Origin: Sinonovacula constricta
Lineage: Eukaryota > Mollusca > Bivalvia > Cardiida > Solecurtidae
Assembly: GCA_007844125.1 (NCBI GenBank)
Contig: CM017559.1
Location: 68,898,546 to 68,962,545, forward strand
DNA length: 64,000 nt
Reading direction: 5' to 3'
Within the stretch, counting starts at the first letter, position 1; the number at the start of each line of letters is the position of its first letter. The notes under the pieces were generated by a model. That model did no database searches and was not told the origin of the DNA. It was given only the letters and a program-made list of their open reading frames with translations. The translations under genes were made by a program, and so were the position numbers. Positions 35,956 through 49,059 of the stretch are shown piece after piece.

Positions 35956-37569
35956 TAGACCATGAAAATAGACCATGAAGACAGACTATGAAGATAGACC
36001 ATGAAGACAGACCATGAAGATAGACCATGAAGACAGACCATGAAGACAGACCATGAAGATAGACCATGAAGACAGACCATGAAAATAGACCATGAAGAAT
36101 GACCATAAAGATAGACCATAAAGACAGACCATGAAGATAGACCATGAAGATAGACCATGAAGACAGACCATAAAGACAGACAATGAAGATAGACCATGAA
36201 GACAGACCATGAAGATAGACAATGAAGACAGACCATGAAGATAGACCATGAAGACAGACCATAAAGATAGACCATGAAGACAGACAATGAAGATAGACAT
36301 TGAAGACAGACCATAAATATAGACCATAAAGACAGACAATGAAGATAGACCATGAAGACAGACCATAAAGACAGACCATGAAGACAGACCATGAAGATAG
36401 ACCATAAAGACAGACCATGAAGACAGACCATGAAGATAGACCATGAAGACAGACCATGAAGATAGACAATGAAGAAAGACCATGAAGACAGACCATGAAG
36501 ATAGACCATGAAGACAGACCATGAAGATAGACCATGAAAATAGACCATGAAGACAGACCATAAAGACAGACCATAAAGACAGACCATGAAGACAGACCAT
36601 AAAGATAGACCATAAAGACAGACCATGAAGACAGACCATGAAGACGACAATGAAGATAGACCATGAAGACAGACCATGAAGATGGACCATGAAGACAGAC
36701 CATGAAGATAGACCATGAAGACAGACCATGAAAATAGACCATGAAGACAGACCATAAAGATAGACCATAAAGACAGACCATAAAGATAGACCATGAAGAC
36801 AGACCATGAAGATACACCATGAAGACAGACTATGAAGATAGACCATGAAGACAGACCATAAAGATAGACCATGAAGACAGACAATGAAGATAGACATTGA
36901 AGACAGACCATAAATATAGACCATGAAGACAGACAATGAAGATAGACCATAAAGACAGACAATGAAGATAGACCATGAAGACAGACCATGAAGACAGACC
37001 ATAAAGACAGACCATGAAGATAGACCATGAAGATAGACCATGAAGACAGACCATAAAGATAGGCCATGAAGACAGACCATGAAAATAGACCATGAAGACA
37101 GACCATAAAGATAGACCATAAAGACAGACCATGAAGACAGACCATGAAGACGACAATGAAGATAGACCATGAAGACAGACCATGAAGATAGACAATGAAG
37201 ACAGACCATGAAGATAGACCATGAAGACAGACCATGAAAATAGACCATAAAGACAGACCATAAAGATAGACCATAAAGACAGACAATGAAGATAGACCTT
37301 GAAGACAGACCATGAAGACAGACCATGAAGACAGACCATGAAGACAGACAATGAAGATAGACCATGAAGATAGACCATGAAGACAGACAATGAAGATAGA
37401 CCATGAAGACAGACCATAAATATAGACCATGAAGACAGACAATGAAGAAAGACCATAAAGACAGACAATGAAGATAGACCATGAAGACAGACCATGAAGA
37501 TAGACCATGAAGACAGACCATAAAGACAGACCATGAAGATAGACCATGAAGCCATGAAGATAGACCATG
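35956..37569. repeat. 13 bp (26 bp dimer) minisatellite F in intron 1
   Basis: About 124 units of AGACCATGAAGAC/AGACCATGAAGAT, with TAAAG and CAATG variants and internal duplications. The gene-sense strand is stop-free in all three frames, producing ORFs up to 539 codons with a 13-residue period (SWSIFMVCLHGLS). As the region is bounded by good splice sites of SLC27A, these ORFs are not called as genes. Confidence 0.97.
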
Positions 37570-38251
37570 GACAAAAGCTCTAGGTTAGTTTTCCTTTTGA
37601 ATTATTATTTTGTGTGTGAAATGGGAAAGTAAGAAAATCACACTGAGAGCTCAAAAATATATATCGAGAGCAATGTTACAATCATTGTTTTAAAAGACAA
37701 TCTTAAGAAGTAAGTAACTTCAAAATTGGTTGCAATGACATAAACTGTAGTTCAATTTGCATTCAACCAGGGCTGAAACAGAAACCCCATTGAAGTAAAC
37801 GTTTTCCTCTCATGTTAAAACAAAATGTACAAGATATTTATTTGCATCATTTTGTAAGATTTATTCACAATAGATGGACTTAAAAACAGACTTGGAGTGG
37901 CATGATGTACTGTTATAAAATGTACACAAGTTGAAGGAGTAAAGGCTAACAAATTTAACATGATATAAACATTATAAGGTCTTGTAGAGAATATTCAGAC
38001 AGTTTATGGTACTGTTAACTCTTGGCCTGCTATTCATTTTTTAGGCTTAGACAAACAGTTTAGCTCCAGACCAATAAGCTTTTGAGTCCCCAGCAATATG
38101 TTAAGTCATCTTTTTATGTGATGAAAGGAGATATGTTAAGCTTAAGATAGGTTATTGACAGAATTGTAGCATGATAAGGTTGGTCAGAATCTGTCAGTGA
38201 AACATCACATGATCTTACAGAGTGGCCACATCTGTAACATTCTTTACTCAC

Positions 38252-38642
38252 CTAAGAATGTCCAGATAAACTCTGGTTCATTTTCAAACATGATAGCCAC
38301 ACAATCACCGATCTTCAGTCCCCAGCTTGCAGCAATATTGGCCACTCTGTTAGCTTGCTGGTTCATGTACTCATAACTGTAAATACGGTCTTCAAAAATC
38401 ACAAAAGCCTTCAGTGGGTGCTTGGCAACAGCTTCTTCAAACATGTTGACAAGGAAACGACCATTTTCCACATCCCGTTTTAAAAGAGATCCAACTTTGG
38501 CCCCAATCTTCATCAGTTTAAGGTCATATCCGATCCAGGGAAAGAATGTTCTCCAGGAGAGAATTCCGGCCCCCAACACTCCTCCCGCACTCATCAAGAG
38601 CTTATCTTTCTTTGACAGTGGCATTCTTGCGGTATACTCTAC
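38252..38642 (-). CDS. SLC27A: SLC27A exon 1 (start codon, membrane anchor)
   Basis: The exon begins after acceptor GTTGTTGCAG at 38643 and carries 18 nt of 5' UTR. The ATG is at 38624 in the context CAAGAATGCC (A at -3). Coding part 38252-38624 gives residues 1-124 plus one base (phase 1). The protein opens MPLSKKDK, followed by a hydrophobic stretch at about residues 9-28 (LLMSAGGVLGAGILSW), fitting the single N-terminal transmembrane segment of FATPs. The end of the exon holds the AMP-binding N-subdomain pattern YSYEYMNQQANRVA and GDCVAIMFENEPEFIW. Donor TTAG|GTGAGT at 38251. An in-frame ATG lying upstream of the acceptor is intronic and was not used. Confidence 0.93.
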
Positions 38643-38814
38643 CTGCAACAACAGGAAAATGAAGAAATGTAAGATAGAATGCAGTGTAGTGTGTGAAAGT
38701 CAACCATCATGTTCATCTGAAAGATATAAAATAGCTCACAATCAATATCTACAGTAACTACTTTTGGTTCCTTTTCATACACATTTTATGCTTGCACATA
38801 TCAAGATCAGCTCA

Positions 38815-40530
38815 GTGCAGTGATTCCAACGTTGGACATCTATCTTTAAGCAGTAAGTAGCCAACATGTAACAGCCCATTTAGTTGGACAGCTGTCTTTA
38901 AGCAGTAAGTGGCCAACATGTAACAGCCCATTAAGTTGGACAGCTGTCTTTAAGCAGTAAGTAGCCATCATGTAACAGCCCATTAAGTTGGACAGCTGTC
39001 TTCAAGCAGTAAGTGACCAACATGTAACAACATCTAAGTTGAACAACTGTCTTCAAGCAGTAAGTAGCCAACATGTAACAGCCCATTAAGTTGGACAGCT
39101 GTCTTTAAGCAGTAAGTAGCCATCATGTAACAGCCCATTAAGTTGGACATCTATCTTTAAACAGTAAGTAGCCAACATGTAACAACATCTAAGTTGAACA
39201 ACTGTCTTTAAGCAGTAAGTGGCCAACATGTAACAGCCCATTAAGTTGGACAGCTGTCTTTAAGCAGTAAGTAGCCATCATGTAACAGCCCATTAAGTTG
39301 GACATCTATCTTTAAACAGTAAGTAGCCAACATGTAACAACATCTAAGTTGAACAACTGTCTTCAAGCAGTAAGTGGCCAACATGTAACAGCCCATTAAG
39401 TTGGACATCTGTCTTTAAGCAGTAAGTGGCCAACATGTAGCAGCCCATTAAGTTGGACAGCTGTCTTTAAACAGTAAGTAGCCAACATGTAACAGCCCAT
39501 TAAGTTGAACAGCTGTCTTTAAACAGTAAGTAGCCAACATGTAACAGCCCATTAAGTTGGACAGCTGTCTTTAAACAGTAAGTAGCCAACATGTAACAGC
39601 CCATTAAGTTGGACAGCTGTCTTTAAGCAGTAAGAAGCCAACATGTAACAGCCCATTAAGTTGGACAGCTGTCTTTCAGCAGCAAGAAGCCAACATGTAA
39701 CATCCCTTTAAGTTGGACAGCTGTCTTTCAGCAGCAAGAAGCCAACATGTAGCAGCCCATTAAGTTGGACAGCTGTCTTTAAACAGTAAGTAGCCAACAT
39801 GTAACAGTCCATTAAGTTGGACAGCTGTCTTTAAGCAGTAAGTAGCCAACATGTAACAGCCCATTAAGTTGGACAGCTGTCTTTAAGCAGTAAGAAGCCA
39901 ACATGTAACAGCCCATTAAGTTGGACAGCTGTCTTTAAGCAGCTAGAAGCCAACATGTAACAGCCCATTAAGTTGGACAGCTGTCTTTAAGCAGTAAGAA
40001 GCCAACATGTAACAGCCCATTCAGTTGGACAGCTGTCTTTAAGCAGTAAGAAGCCAACATGTAACAGCCCATTAAGTTGGACAGCTGTCTTTAAGCAGTA
40101 AGAAGCCAACATGTAACAGCCCATTCAGTTGGACAGCTGTCTTTAAGCAGCAAAAAGCCAACATGTAACAGCCTATTAAGTTGGACAGCTGTCTTTAAGC
40201 AGTAAGTGACCAACATGTAACAGCCCACTAAGTTGGACAGCTGTCTTTAAGTAGTAAGTGGCCAATATGATACAGCCCACTAAGTTGGACATCTGTCTTT
40301 AAGCAGTAAGAAGCCAACATATAACAGCCCACTAAGTTGGACATCTGTCTTTAAGCAGTAAGTAGCCAACATGTAACAGCATCTAAATTGGACATCTGTC
40401 TTCAAGCAGTAAGTAGCCAACATGTAACAACATCTAAGTTGGACAGCTGTCTTAAAGTAGTAAGTAGCCAACATGTAACAGCCCCCTTAGTGGGACAGCT
40501 GTCTTTAAGCAGTAAGTTGCCAACCTGTAA
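38815..40530. repeat. 52 bp minisatellite E in the 5' intron
   Basis: About 33 units, consensus TTAAGTTGGACAGCTGTCTT + TAAGCAGTAAGTAGCCAACA + TGTAACAGCCCA. It begins about 170 bp upstream of the exon 1 acceptor. Confidence 0.96.
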
Positions 40531-41877
40531 GAGCCCAGTCCTTCACTTCTTCCTCTTCTATTAATCTACATGATCCTTACTACTTTGTTCTGAGTTACTA
40601 TCTCAGGACATACTTTCATGTGAATATGGCCTTCACATATTCTGCTGAGCCCTTGAGGTTCAAACTTTAAGCCAATATTTAGTGTTGCTCCTAACTGCTT
40701 ATCCCTTTACGGTATAGATCTAAGTACTTTTGACAAACAATTCATTTAAGTGAAAATAACAAGTCCTGCTCTGCAGTGCATTAATGGTTCAAACTTGATA
40801 TTTGTCTGGGGCTTTCTTCCATCAGTAGAACGTTGTAGTGTGCTTGAAATTGCTCTAGAGATAATATCTGTGACTGTTTGACATATACATGAAATCGCAC
40901 AGACACACACACAAGCACGCACATAACACAAACTTTGTCATGCTTCAATCAGGTACTCTCGATACTATACATTCTTCTAATGAACAACAAACAGACACAA
41001 ATCTTTCACCTATTTGAAAATATTCCTTAATCTCCTTGCAAATAATCTACCAGTAATACAGATTTCAAAAATAATACAGATTTCAAAAGGACAATGAAAT
41101 AATCATAAGCATGCCTGTTTATTGAATGTAAAGTTTACTTTCAACAGACTTAGACCATTGGGATACAATGTTATATCTCCATTTTAAGTACCAGTACTTT
41201 TGTTAAAGGATGAAGCCATTATCAAGCAAAACTCTATATACGTATTTTTAAAGCAAACCATGCATGTTTTATTAGGCAAGCTTACACGTGTCAAAGCATT
41301 GGCGGAATCTACATCTAAACATATAAATGTTCACCGAGAAGAAAACTCACTCATCAATTTTGACAAGACCAGAAGATCCCTAATCCATCCTTTTTTTCTG
41401 GGTGGATAATTGTTTATCCATTTATTTTATAGAAAGTTGATAAAAGCTGATCCATAATTTTCATAGAGTTGACAATAACTCTCCCATACTTTATTTAAGA
41501 TCAAGGGAGAAAAAGCTTTCTTATTCAATTATTCAATACATGTATGGATTAAAAGTGTGACGGTAACTGAGTTTATATAAATATTTAAATTTATTCTAAT
41601 TACACTCTTTAAATTGTCCTGCTGCATGCAAATGTGTGAAACAATGTTCTTTGTCGGCAATAGACAGTCTGGAATCTGTTTCAAACAACTTTATAGAAAC
41701 TATGATTGATTATTAACCCAAACAATCTTTTATTATTTTTTAACCCACCATTTACCACCAGGTACACATCTGTCTGTCCCAGACAAAAAAGTCTTGTGAG
41801 CAAGTATCGGCCCTTAAAATAAATGAATGCGCAATCATATGCCCTAAAAGGAAGAGCCATCATCGTAATCATTGGTC

Positions 41878-42058
41878 TTAAAAAAGATGGGTGAGGAATT
41901 GTCCAACAAAAAAATTAAAGTGGTGACCAATCGTCAGTCCTAAAAAAAAGATGGGCGAGCGATCATCTACCATGAAAAAAAAAAAATGGGTGAGTGATTG
42001 CCCTCCCTCAAAAAAAGATGTGTGAGTGATCGTCTGCCCCTGTAAAAAATGAAAAATG
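41878..42058. repeat. Degenerate ~43 bp tandem repeat
   Basis: Four diverged copies of AAAAAAGATGGGTGAGTGAT + CGTCTGCCC with variable A-runs. Confidence 0.65.
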
Positions 42059-43097
42059 CATTTACGTTAGATTACCTGGATACCATGGGTTATCTGCCGT
42101 TTTAATCACAACCCCACACTCACTTAAATCTAGGCCTTTACAGTCATTTATGTACCTTTGACTTTTACGGTATAATGGTGACTGAAGCTGTAAATAATAT
42201 TAATCTTATTCAATCTGGCATGATGCATAAACAGTATTACTAACAACTCACTAATGGTAGAATAGAATTTAGAAACTGGAACAGGAGTAGTTCATTTGGA
42301 TTAAAAACCATAAAACTTAAAGTAAAAAGTCCACTCAATTATAAACAAGAGTCTGAACTTTTATGAAATATGTATAACTAAAATGACATTTATCTGTAGA
42401 AAGTAGGCAGCTCATGCTAATATTTTCTGCATATAAATGGTCAGGATTGAAGTGTATTCAATTAACCAGCACTTAGATCTAGCCTACTGAAAAGTTTTAA
42501 CAAATGAACAATTAATAAAAATGCAACCTTTACCTATATTTTGTCGAAGGTTCAATCCTTAACTGTTCAATCGATTCATAACAAGATCTGGATAGTTGTA
42601 GCGCGTATATCGCAAACTGACAATCTATTTATTGACCCCACTCTCTGTGTAGATTATCTCGGTTACAAAATGGGACCGGTTACAAAATGGGACGGGATGT
42701 TCAGACTAGGTCAAAGTCGACAAACCCAAACGCATTCCGCTATCTAAATGCACATCCAAAAATACAAGTAGGTAAACATGACATGTGTGCAAAATAAGTT
42801 TAGTATATAAATGTAAAAAAAGAAAAATAATTCTTCGTATCCGGCGCCTTTTCTTATTTAGTAGCTCCTCTAGATCTACATCTTACAATAATGTTTAAAT
42901 TTGTAAACAAACTTATGAATTCGTGCAAATGACACCTCGTGAAAAGACAACGCAGTTTAGATTATTTCCCTTGGTTGTTCACAGGTCAAAACAAATCGGT
43001 TTTGATAGATAATGTAAATTAGTTTCATACATGAGGTGACAGGATTCCATTGATATTTCGAAATCCTAATTCCAATGAGTGTTAACTTGACTTTGTA

Positions 43098-43175
43098 ATA
43101 AAATAAAATAAAATAAAATAAAAAAGAATAATAAAATAAAATAAAATACATAAATAAATAATAAAGAAATAAATT
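43098..43175. repeat. AAAAT-type simple repeat
   Basis: AATAAAATAAAATAAAATAA and related low-complexity sequence. Confidence 0.95.
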
Positions 43176-44503
43176 ATAAACACATGCATGTAAGCTTAAA
43201 AAATAAATTCTAAGCTTTTAAAGTAAAATTACGTGTAGACTGCTTAGGTCGAAATTAGGGCCCCTTACTGTGTCTATATATCTAGTGTTTACTTCGATAA
43301 AGTTAAATGGATCTAGATTCATACCCCCACCCCAAACTTTCTGGATCCGCCCTTGGTTAATCAGCGTTTGTTAAAACATAAAATAGAAGCATTCAGCTAT
43401 AATTATATTACTTGCAGATGCAGTGAACACGAATTACTTTATGTATGTTTTATTGAAATTTAATATTTGTGTATATGGAAGGATATATCATTACCAAGCA
43501 TGACTTTGATAAAACTATTTCGAAGACATCCATTACGCAACTATCTATAGATAGTTTCCATGTGATGCCATCAACACTGTTAAGACAGTTTAAGGCAGCC
43601 ATCATTGTGGGCAGAAGCTTATGCAGGCCGAAAACGGGAAATATGTGCTGTATTAAACTCACCACTGTGTTTTTATTTTTCCATCTATTTTACTGAATTT
43701 TATATCAAATTTAACAGCTTTTATAAAGTATTTTAAATATCAAAGATATACTTTGATAGTTTAAAAGGTTAAAGAAATACAACTGAAAATGATACACTGT
43801 TCATTTTCTTTTAAGTATGAGCCAATAGTTTTGTTTATTTCTGTGTATTAATTCTGTATGCATTTATCAATTGTAAAATATTGTATTCTAAAAATATGAA
43901 TTTCAAGAGCTTTCCAATGGTGTATAGCTTTTTATTTTCGGACCACAAATGAAGAGATTACAAGAAAATAAAATTTACCCGCCTAAACATTTCATATGAA
44001 AATCCCTTGAAGTTACCATCAAAGATGGCTGCCAAGATAAGGGATTCTCACTGATGTGGAAACTATCTATATATAATGGCATTCTCGACTGTAGATCTAC
44101 ACTGTTTTGTCCAAACCACCTAGAAATTTCAGCTAGAATAAATCATTATTGTCCAACGACGGAGAAGGCCAAGAGACTACTAATTTACTACTTGCAAAAA
44201 TATTCTTGGTAAATGGGACCCCAAACCCAAATGCAATCAAACAATTTAGAAATAACGCACTTACTTTGTAACATCTGTAGGCAAAGTAGGGTCCGTTATC
44301 ACTAACCATTTTTAAGTAAGAATTGCTCAAGTCATGGATTTCAATTCACAAAATCTACATTATGTATTTAGCTACATGTCTGTATGTTTGCATGACCCTT
44401 TAACATTGCTACTTTTAGTTAATAATCACATTGAAACTTCGTAAATAGGTTATTATTTTTTTATAAAAATGTGACTGACTTATGTCATGACTATGGCTTA
44501 AGA

Positions 44504-45315
44504 ACGGTTGGTAAATACGGTCCAAAGTTTAGAACAGCATCAGCGATGATGGTGCGCTGCAAATTACCGCCACGCACATAAAACTCGCCAGAAGATCAAG
44601 AAATTAATGTCACAGTATCATGGACGTAGGAGCCAAGTACATTCATGTTATTGTTTTGTTAACAACTTTTTACCGCACAGAGAATAAATCTGTTATCGTG
44701 ATTTAATATTGCGATTTTTAAAAGTTAAATTTTGCCTATATAGTCCATATCGGTATTCACTTAAGAATTTAGATGTTTTGGAGGAACAACTGGCCTTATA
44801 TTTAACTCTTTTAACGCTTTATCTGTATATCACTTTAAAATGAACAATGTTTTAGTGCTGACAAAAATCCTAAACGGTCAGTAAAATGCAATTATAAACT
44901 TTTAAGTATTTATAAGAATTGCGCGTTCAAATCACTTGTGACGATGACGACATTTCCAATGGACAATGTGAATATTTTCACTAGATTCAACTAAATGTAT
45001 TTTTATAATGCATATTGTACCACTGTAAAGCTTTCGGCATTTATTTCAAAAGAAGTACCTTATGTAACATGTTGCGTAGCGCAGTAGATAAAATATGTTT
45101 GCTGAGATGTAGCACACTGGTACGAACCCCACAGACGTTCAGTTAATTTTACTTTTATTTTGGGCACCCACATTAACACTGGTAAACTTTTACACAATCA
45201 TGAATCTGACGTTGACGATGACTCTGACACGGATACAACTTTTGAGCCAGTGTGTTAAGAATATACCTTCAATGAGCATTTATTCTCGGACAGTGGAAAC
45301 TTTTGTAGTTTATAT
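44504..45315 (+). mobile_element. Left arm of a long inverted repeat, with tRNA-like segment
   Basis: The ~812 bp arm starts CGGTTGGTAAATACGGTCCA and is the inverse of 47340-48155 along its whole length. At about 45065-45135 it contains TGCGTAGCGCAGTAGATAAA...CTGGTACGAACCCCACAGA, a tRNA-like A box (TAGCGCAGTAG) and B box (GGTACGAACCCC), so either the arm includes a SINE or it is a large tRNA-headed element. Confidence 0.88.
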
Positions 45316-46261
45316 GCAATGTTTTGTATTATTTTTGTAAACTCATACATGCAAAAAAACAACAACACAAACATCAAGCTTAAAAAGAAGAGTAACGAAA
45401 ATAAAAAATAAATTCAAAATAAAACGTGTGCAAAGTTATCGTATTTATAAACTCAGCACAAAGGTATATTTGGATAGCCAAAATTAATTTGTAAAAAGAA
45501 TAACGCTTGCACCAGGACTGAGCACATATGCTTCTATTTCTAAATCCAACACAGTATCTACTACACTACAGATGTTCTCTTTGAAATTCTTTGAAGTGTA
45601 GTTGCTTATTTGCAGAAATGAAATCAGCTATCACATAAAATGAACTACCTGATTTGTATTCTCTCCATTGTACGGTGTCCTTTGCTAGGCCTTACGTTAT
45701 AATCTGCAGCCAACAACACCCATACGACAAAACCAAAATAGTGTGTATCTGAACTATTCTCTCCTATGTCCCATGCCATATCTCTAGCTAACCCTGCATG
45801 TTAGCATACAGCTTATAACATTAGGAATGGTAGAATAGCAGACGTAGAAAATAGAATGGTCAAATAGCATTTAAATCTTTAATACATGTGTTTGCATTGC
45901 CGATCACGCTGTTATTGTTCAGCTGCATTTACATCTGTGACCATAATGGACTTTTCCATTGCTTCCTCATAAATTTTGTGTTTTTTTATATTTACGTTAT
46001 TAGCTTCTTTTGCCCTGTAGTGATGCCCGTGACCGAGCTGTGACCGAGCTGTAAGTCTCTGTGCGGGTAAGAGTCATGGTCTATTTGGCAAATTGAACAG
46101 GACATATTTGTGTGATACATGTACTGAGATTTGAATAAAGAAACTGTTAACTTGTCTCAAAGCTTGAATGTAGAGAACACCAGTGGTTATGTATATGATG
46201 CAGGGATTCCATCTACTAGGAGTTTATATAGTGCTGTTTTCAATGTGGTAGCATACCATGG

Positions 46262-46390
46262 ACATGACATGAGAAATCTACCAGCCAGATTTGTTTACTG
46301 TTTACATGTGAAATGAGAAATCTACCAGCCAGTATTATTTATTGTTTACATGTGAAATGAGAAATCTACCAGACAGATTTATTTTCTGTT
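46262..46390. repeat. ~50 bp tandem triplication
   Basis: TTTACATGTGAAATGAGAAA followed by TCTACCAGCCAGATTT occurs three times in a row, slightly diverged. Confidence 0.85.
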
Positions 46391-46539
46391 TGTTTAAATA
46401 TTTTTATTACATTTCGGACTGTTTAAATTATTCTATATTGATATTTTGCTGTTAAGTAACTAAATTCATTTCTGTTTAAAACATCGCCTAAATTATAAAG
46501 CACAAACATATAAACCACATAACATATTCCAAACAATGG

Positions 46540-46700
46540 TATCTCAATGACTTTAGTCCTCTCCAAACATTGACACAGCTGTGAAGATGGGTATTAAGTG
46601 CCTTTAGCCAACAATGGTTCATTGGGCAAATGGTGATGTATACTTATAGTTCTGTGATGGTGATAGTAACAGTGGTTGATTGATGACTGGTCGAGTGTCT
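46540..46700 (+). mobile_element. Dispersed repeat copy (pair with 49060-49245)
   Basis: TGACTTTAGTCCTCTCCAAA...GGTGATAGTAACAGTGGTTG is about 70% similar by eye to 49060-49245, same orientation. Family unknown. Confidence 0.6.
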
Positions 46701-47339
46701 GAGAGCAATGGTCTGTCTAGGATGCCTGGCTTCCATTGTTATTTACACAATGCAATATGGCATGGTGTAATTTGGTAGATTTGCCGTTTTGTTTGTTATT
46801 ATTATTGTTGTTGTTTCTCATTTTTATGCACAAAGCAAAATTTATTTTAAGCATTGTGCTAGTGAATTAATTCCGACAGAGATATGTCTAATGTTGTTGT
46901 TTCTTTAATTTGAAGGTTTAGTAAGCTTGTATACAGACGTCAGTAGATTTCATTTGGTTTTAATATATCATGTTATAGACTTTGAATAACATCAGGTCCA
47001 AGCAGAATATATAACCACACTCACCTCCCGCCTTTAAAACTTGAAACAAGCCTTATTGTACTTGTACTACCTTTATTTGTCGCTTATTTTATGTACAACT
47101 TTCTTTTTAAATAGAAAATTAACTAGCTATATTTATTTGTTCAGTTCTGATTGTTTTCCTACTTCTTTTGCTTGCCTTCTGTAACTTTTATGAAAAATTT
47201 CACTAAAAGCATCTTTTTCAATGAAGTTTAAGACTTTCTACATACATGCAATTTTACCAAGTCCTTTAATATTCTGTAATAAGCAGATTGATTGAATTTT
47301 ATTGGAAAGTTATTAATACGGTGCGTATAACGTCAGTAA

Positions 47340-48155
47340 ATGGATAACTACACAACTTTTCACTGTCCGAGAATAAATGCTCATTGAAAGTGTATTCTTA
47401 ACACACTGGCTCAAAAGTTGTATCCGTGTCAGAGTCATCGTCAATGTCAGATTCATGATTGTGTAAAAGTTTACCAGTGCTTATGTAGGTGTCCAAAATA
47501 AAAGTAAAATTAACTGAACGTCTGTGGGGTTCGAACCAGTGTGCTACAACTCCGCAAACATATATTTTTATCCGCTGCACTACGCACCATGTTACATAAG
47601 GTACATCTTTTGAAATACATATCGAAAGCTTTACAGTGGTACAACCTGTTCCATAAAAGTACATTTGGCTGTGTCTAGTGAAAATATTCACATTGTCTAT
47701 GGGAAATGTCGCCTTCGTCAAACGTGATTTGAACGCGCAATTCTTATAAATATTTAAAAGTTTATGGTATCTTTTTACGGTCTATTAGGATTTTGGTCAA
47801 CACTAAAGCACTGTTCATTTTAAAGTGATATACAGATAAATGAACTAAAAAGAGTTAAATAAAAGGCCAGTTGTTCCTCCAAAACATCTACATTCTTAAA
47901 TGGAATACCGATATTGACTACATAAGCAAAATTTAAATTTTAAAAATCGCAATATTAAATCAAGATAACAGATTTATTTTCTGTGCGGTAAAAAGTTGAT
48001 AACAACATAAAACATGAATGCACTTGGCTTCTACGTCTATGATGTAATGGCATTAATTGCTTGATCTTCTGGCGAGTTTTATGTGCGTGGCGGTAATTTA
48101 CAGCGCAACATCGTCGCTGATGCTGTTCTAAACTTTGGACCGTATTCACTAACCG
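47340..48155 (-). mobile_element. Right arm of the long inverted repeat
   Basis: Reverse complement of 44504-45315, about 85-90% identical by eye. Its tRNA-like segment has a perfect B box on the minus strand (GGTTCGAACCCC) and an A box TAGTGCAGCGG. The minus-strand ORF of 107 codons here overlaps the tRNA-like part and is not credible as a gene. Confidence 0.88.
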
Positions 48156-48473
48156 TGATTTTTTTAAAAGTCTTGACACATAGACCAGCTTCGTTCTATG
48201 ACCTCGATACTTACTATGACCTATCAGGGACAAAATTATTTTGACATACGATAATAAGATCTTCAATTACCTAATAACAGAAACAGAAAATCATTTTAAT
48301 AAGAATATATATAACACTTAATGCATATATTCATCTTTAAAATTATTAGGTACTAGGTATTGAGGTAAAAAGTTATTTATATTTGTTTAAATATTATTTT
48401 TTAACCTGCCCATTACGAGGCTAATTAACCGTATGGTGTTTCGAGATTTGATTTTGACTCTTATTACAAGTTT

Positions 48474-48516
48474 CACACACGCACGCACGCACGCACGCAC
48501 GCACGCACACACACAT
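48474..48516. repeat. CACG microsatellite
   Basis: (ACGC)n flanked by CACACA. Confidence 0.97.
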
Positions 48517-49059
48517 ATATAGACCGTGCACAATGAGAGCTTTATATACGTGAACATAGATAAAAGCCTAAACAACAACAATATACAATGTTGTATAAAC
48601 TGTATTATACATGTATGTTCTAACCAAGAAGCAGAATGTAAAATGGTGTTTGAAAGATAAGAATCATATTCTTGTACGTTATTCACAGTATCCATGATTC
48701 TGCATGGTATTAATAAATTATGAGAAATTTAGAAGGTGGTGTACACACATGTATATGCAATTAATGATCAGTAGTCATACAGAGCCTCCAATCAAAATGG
48801 GCAAGATGTCACTTTCACACGGGAAACATACCACAGGCATTTTGACATGAGGTAGCAGCAAGGCTCCCTAAGTTATGGGCTTATTGTAAATTCAGTTTAA
48901 AAAGTTTTGTTTCTCTTCAGAGAATTATTATTGTGTGAATATTATTGCTGCAAGCATTTAATGACGAGATTTAAAGTTTCATTTATTATTATTGTTGTTG
49001 TTGTTATTTGTTTTCATAATTATTTGTTTTAAGCAATTTCATCTTGTCATTTGTAGGTT

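Larger units (their letters stand above)
1..38642 (-). other. SLC27A: SLC27A-family (FATP / very-long-chain acyl-CoA synthetase) gene, 3' end outside window
   Basis: Extent of the gene as visible: nine coding exons on the minus strand, given as separate entries, joined by GT-AG introns. Exon phases at the eight junctions are 1,1,1,1,0,0,1,2 and all are compatible, giving 524 codons plus one base without a stop. Vertebrate family members are about 620-650 residues, so roughly the last 95 residues lie left of position 1. Family knowledge: these membrane proteins activate long and very-long-chain fatty acids to CoA thioesters with ATP and promote fatty acid uptake, acting at the ER, peroxisome or plasma membrane. 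The motif wording in exons 8-9 (GDLL, YFKDR.GDTFRWKGENVAT) resembles SLC27A2/A6 more than SLC27A1/A4, but I could not run a phylogeny. Exon 1 starts with a splice acceptor 18 nt before the ATG, so at least one upstream 5' UTR exon and the promoter lie to the right of 38.64 kb and were not identified. Confidence 0.93.
40531..44503. other. 5' flank of SLC27A: no gene recognised
   Basis: AT-rich sequence in which the 5' UTR exon and promoter of SLC27A may lie; no CpG-rich block or convincing TATA/initiator pair was seen. It contains the short repeats listed separately at 41878 and 43098. The ORFs of 60-75 codons here show no recognisable motif. Confidence 0.5.
45316..47339. other. 2 kb spacer between the inverted-repeat arms
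   Basis: No transposase or other coding region is recognised. It holds a 3-copy ~50 bp repeat near 46262 and a dispersed repeat copy at 46540-46700. Confidence 0.6.

Noticed and set aside
35955..37574. 539-codon minus-strand ORF as a membrane protein
   Set aside because: Pure 13 bp repeat translation, open in all three frames, bounded by intron sequence of SLC27A.
44560..45140. Functional tRNA gene in the inverted-repeat arm
   Set aside because: A/B boxes are present, but the stems do not pair into a cloverleaf and the segment is embedded in a repeat; more likely SINE-derived.
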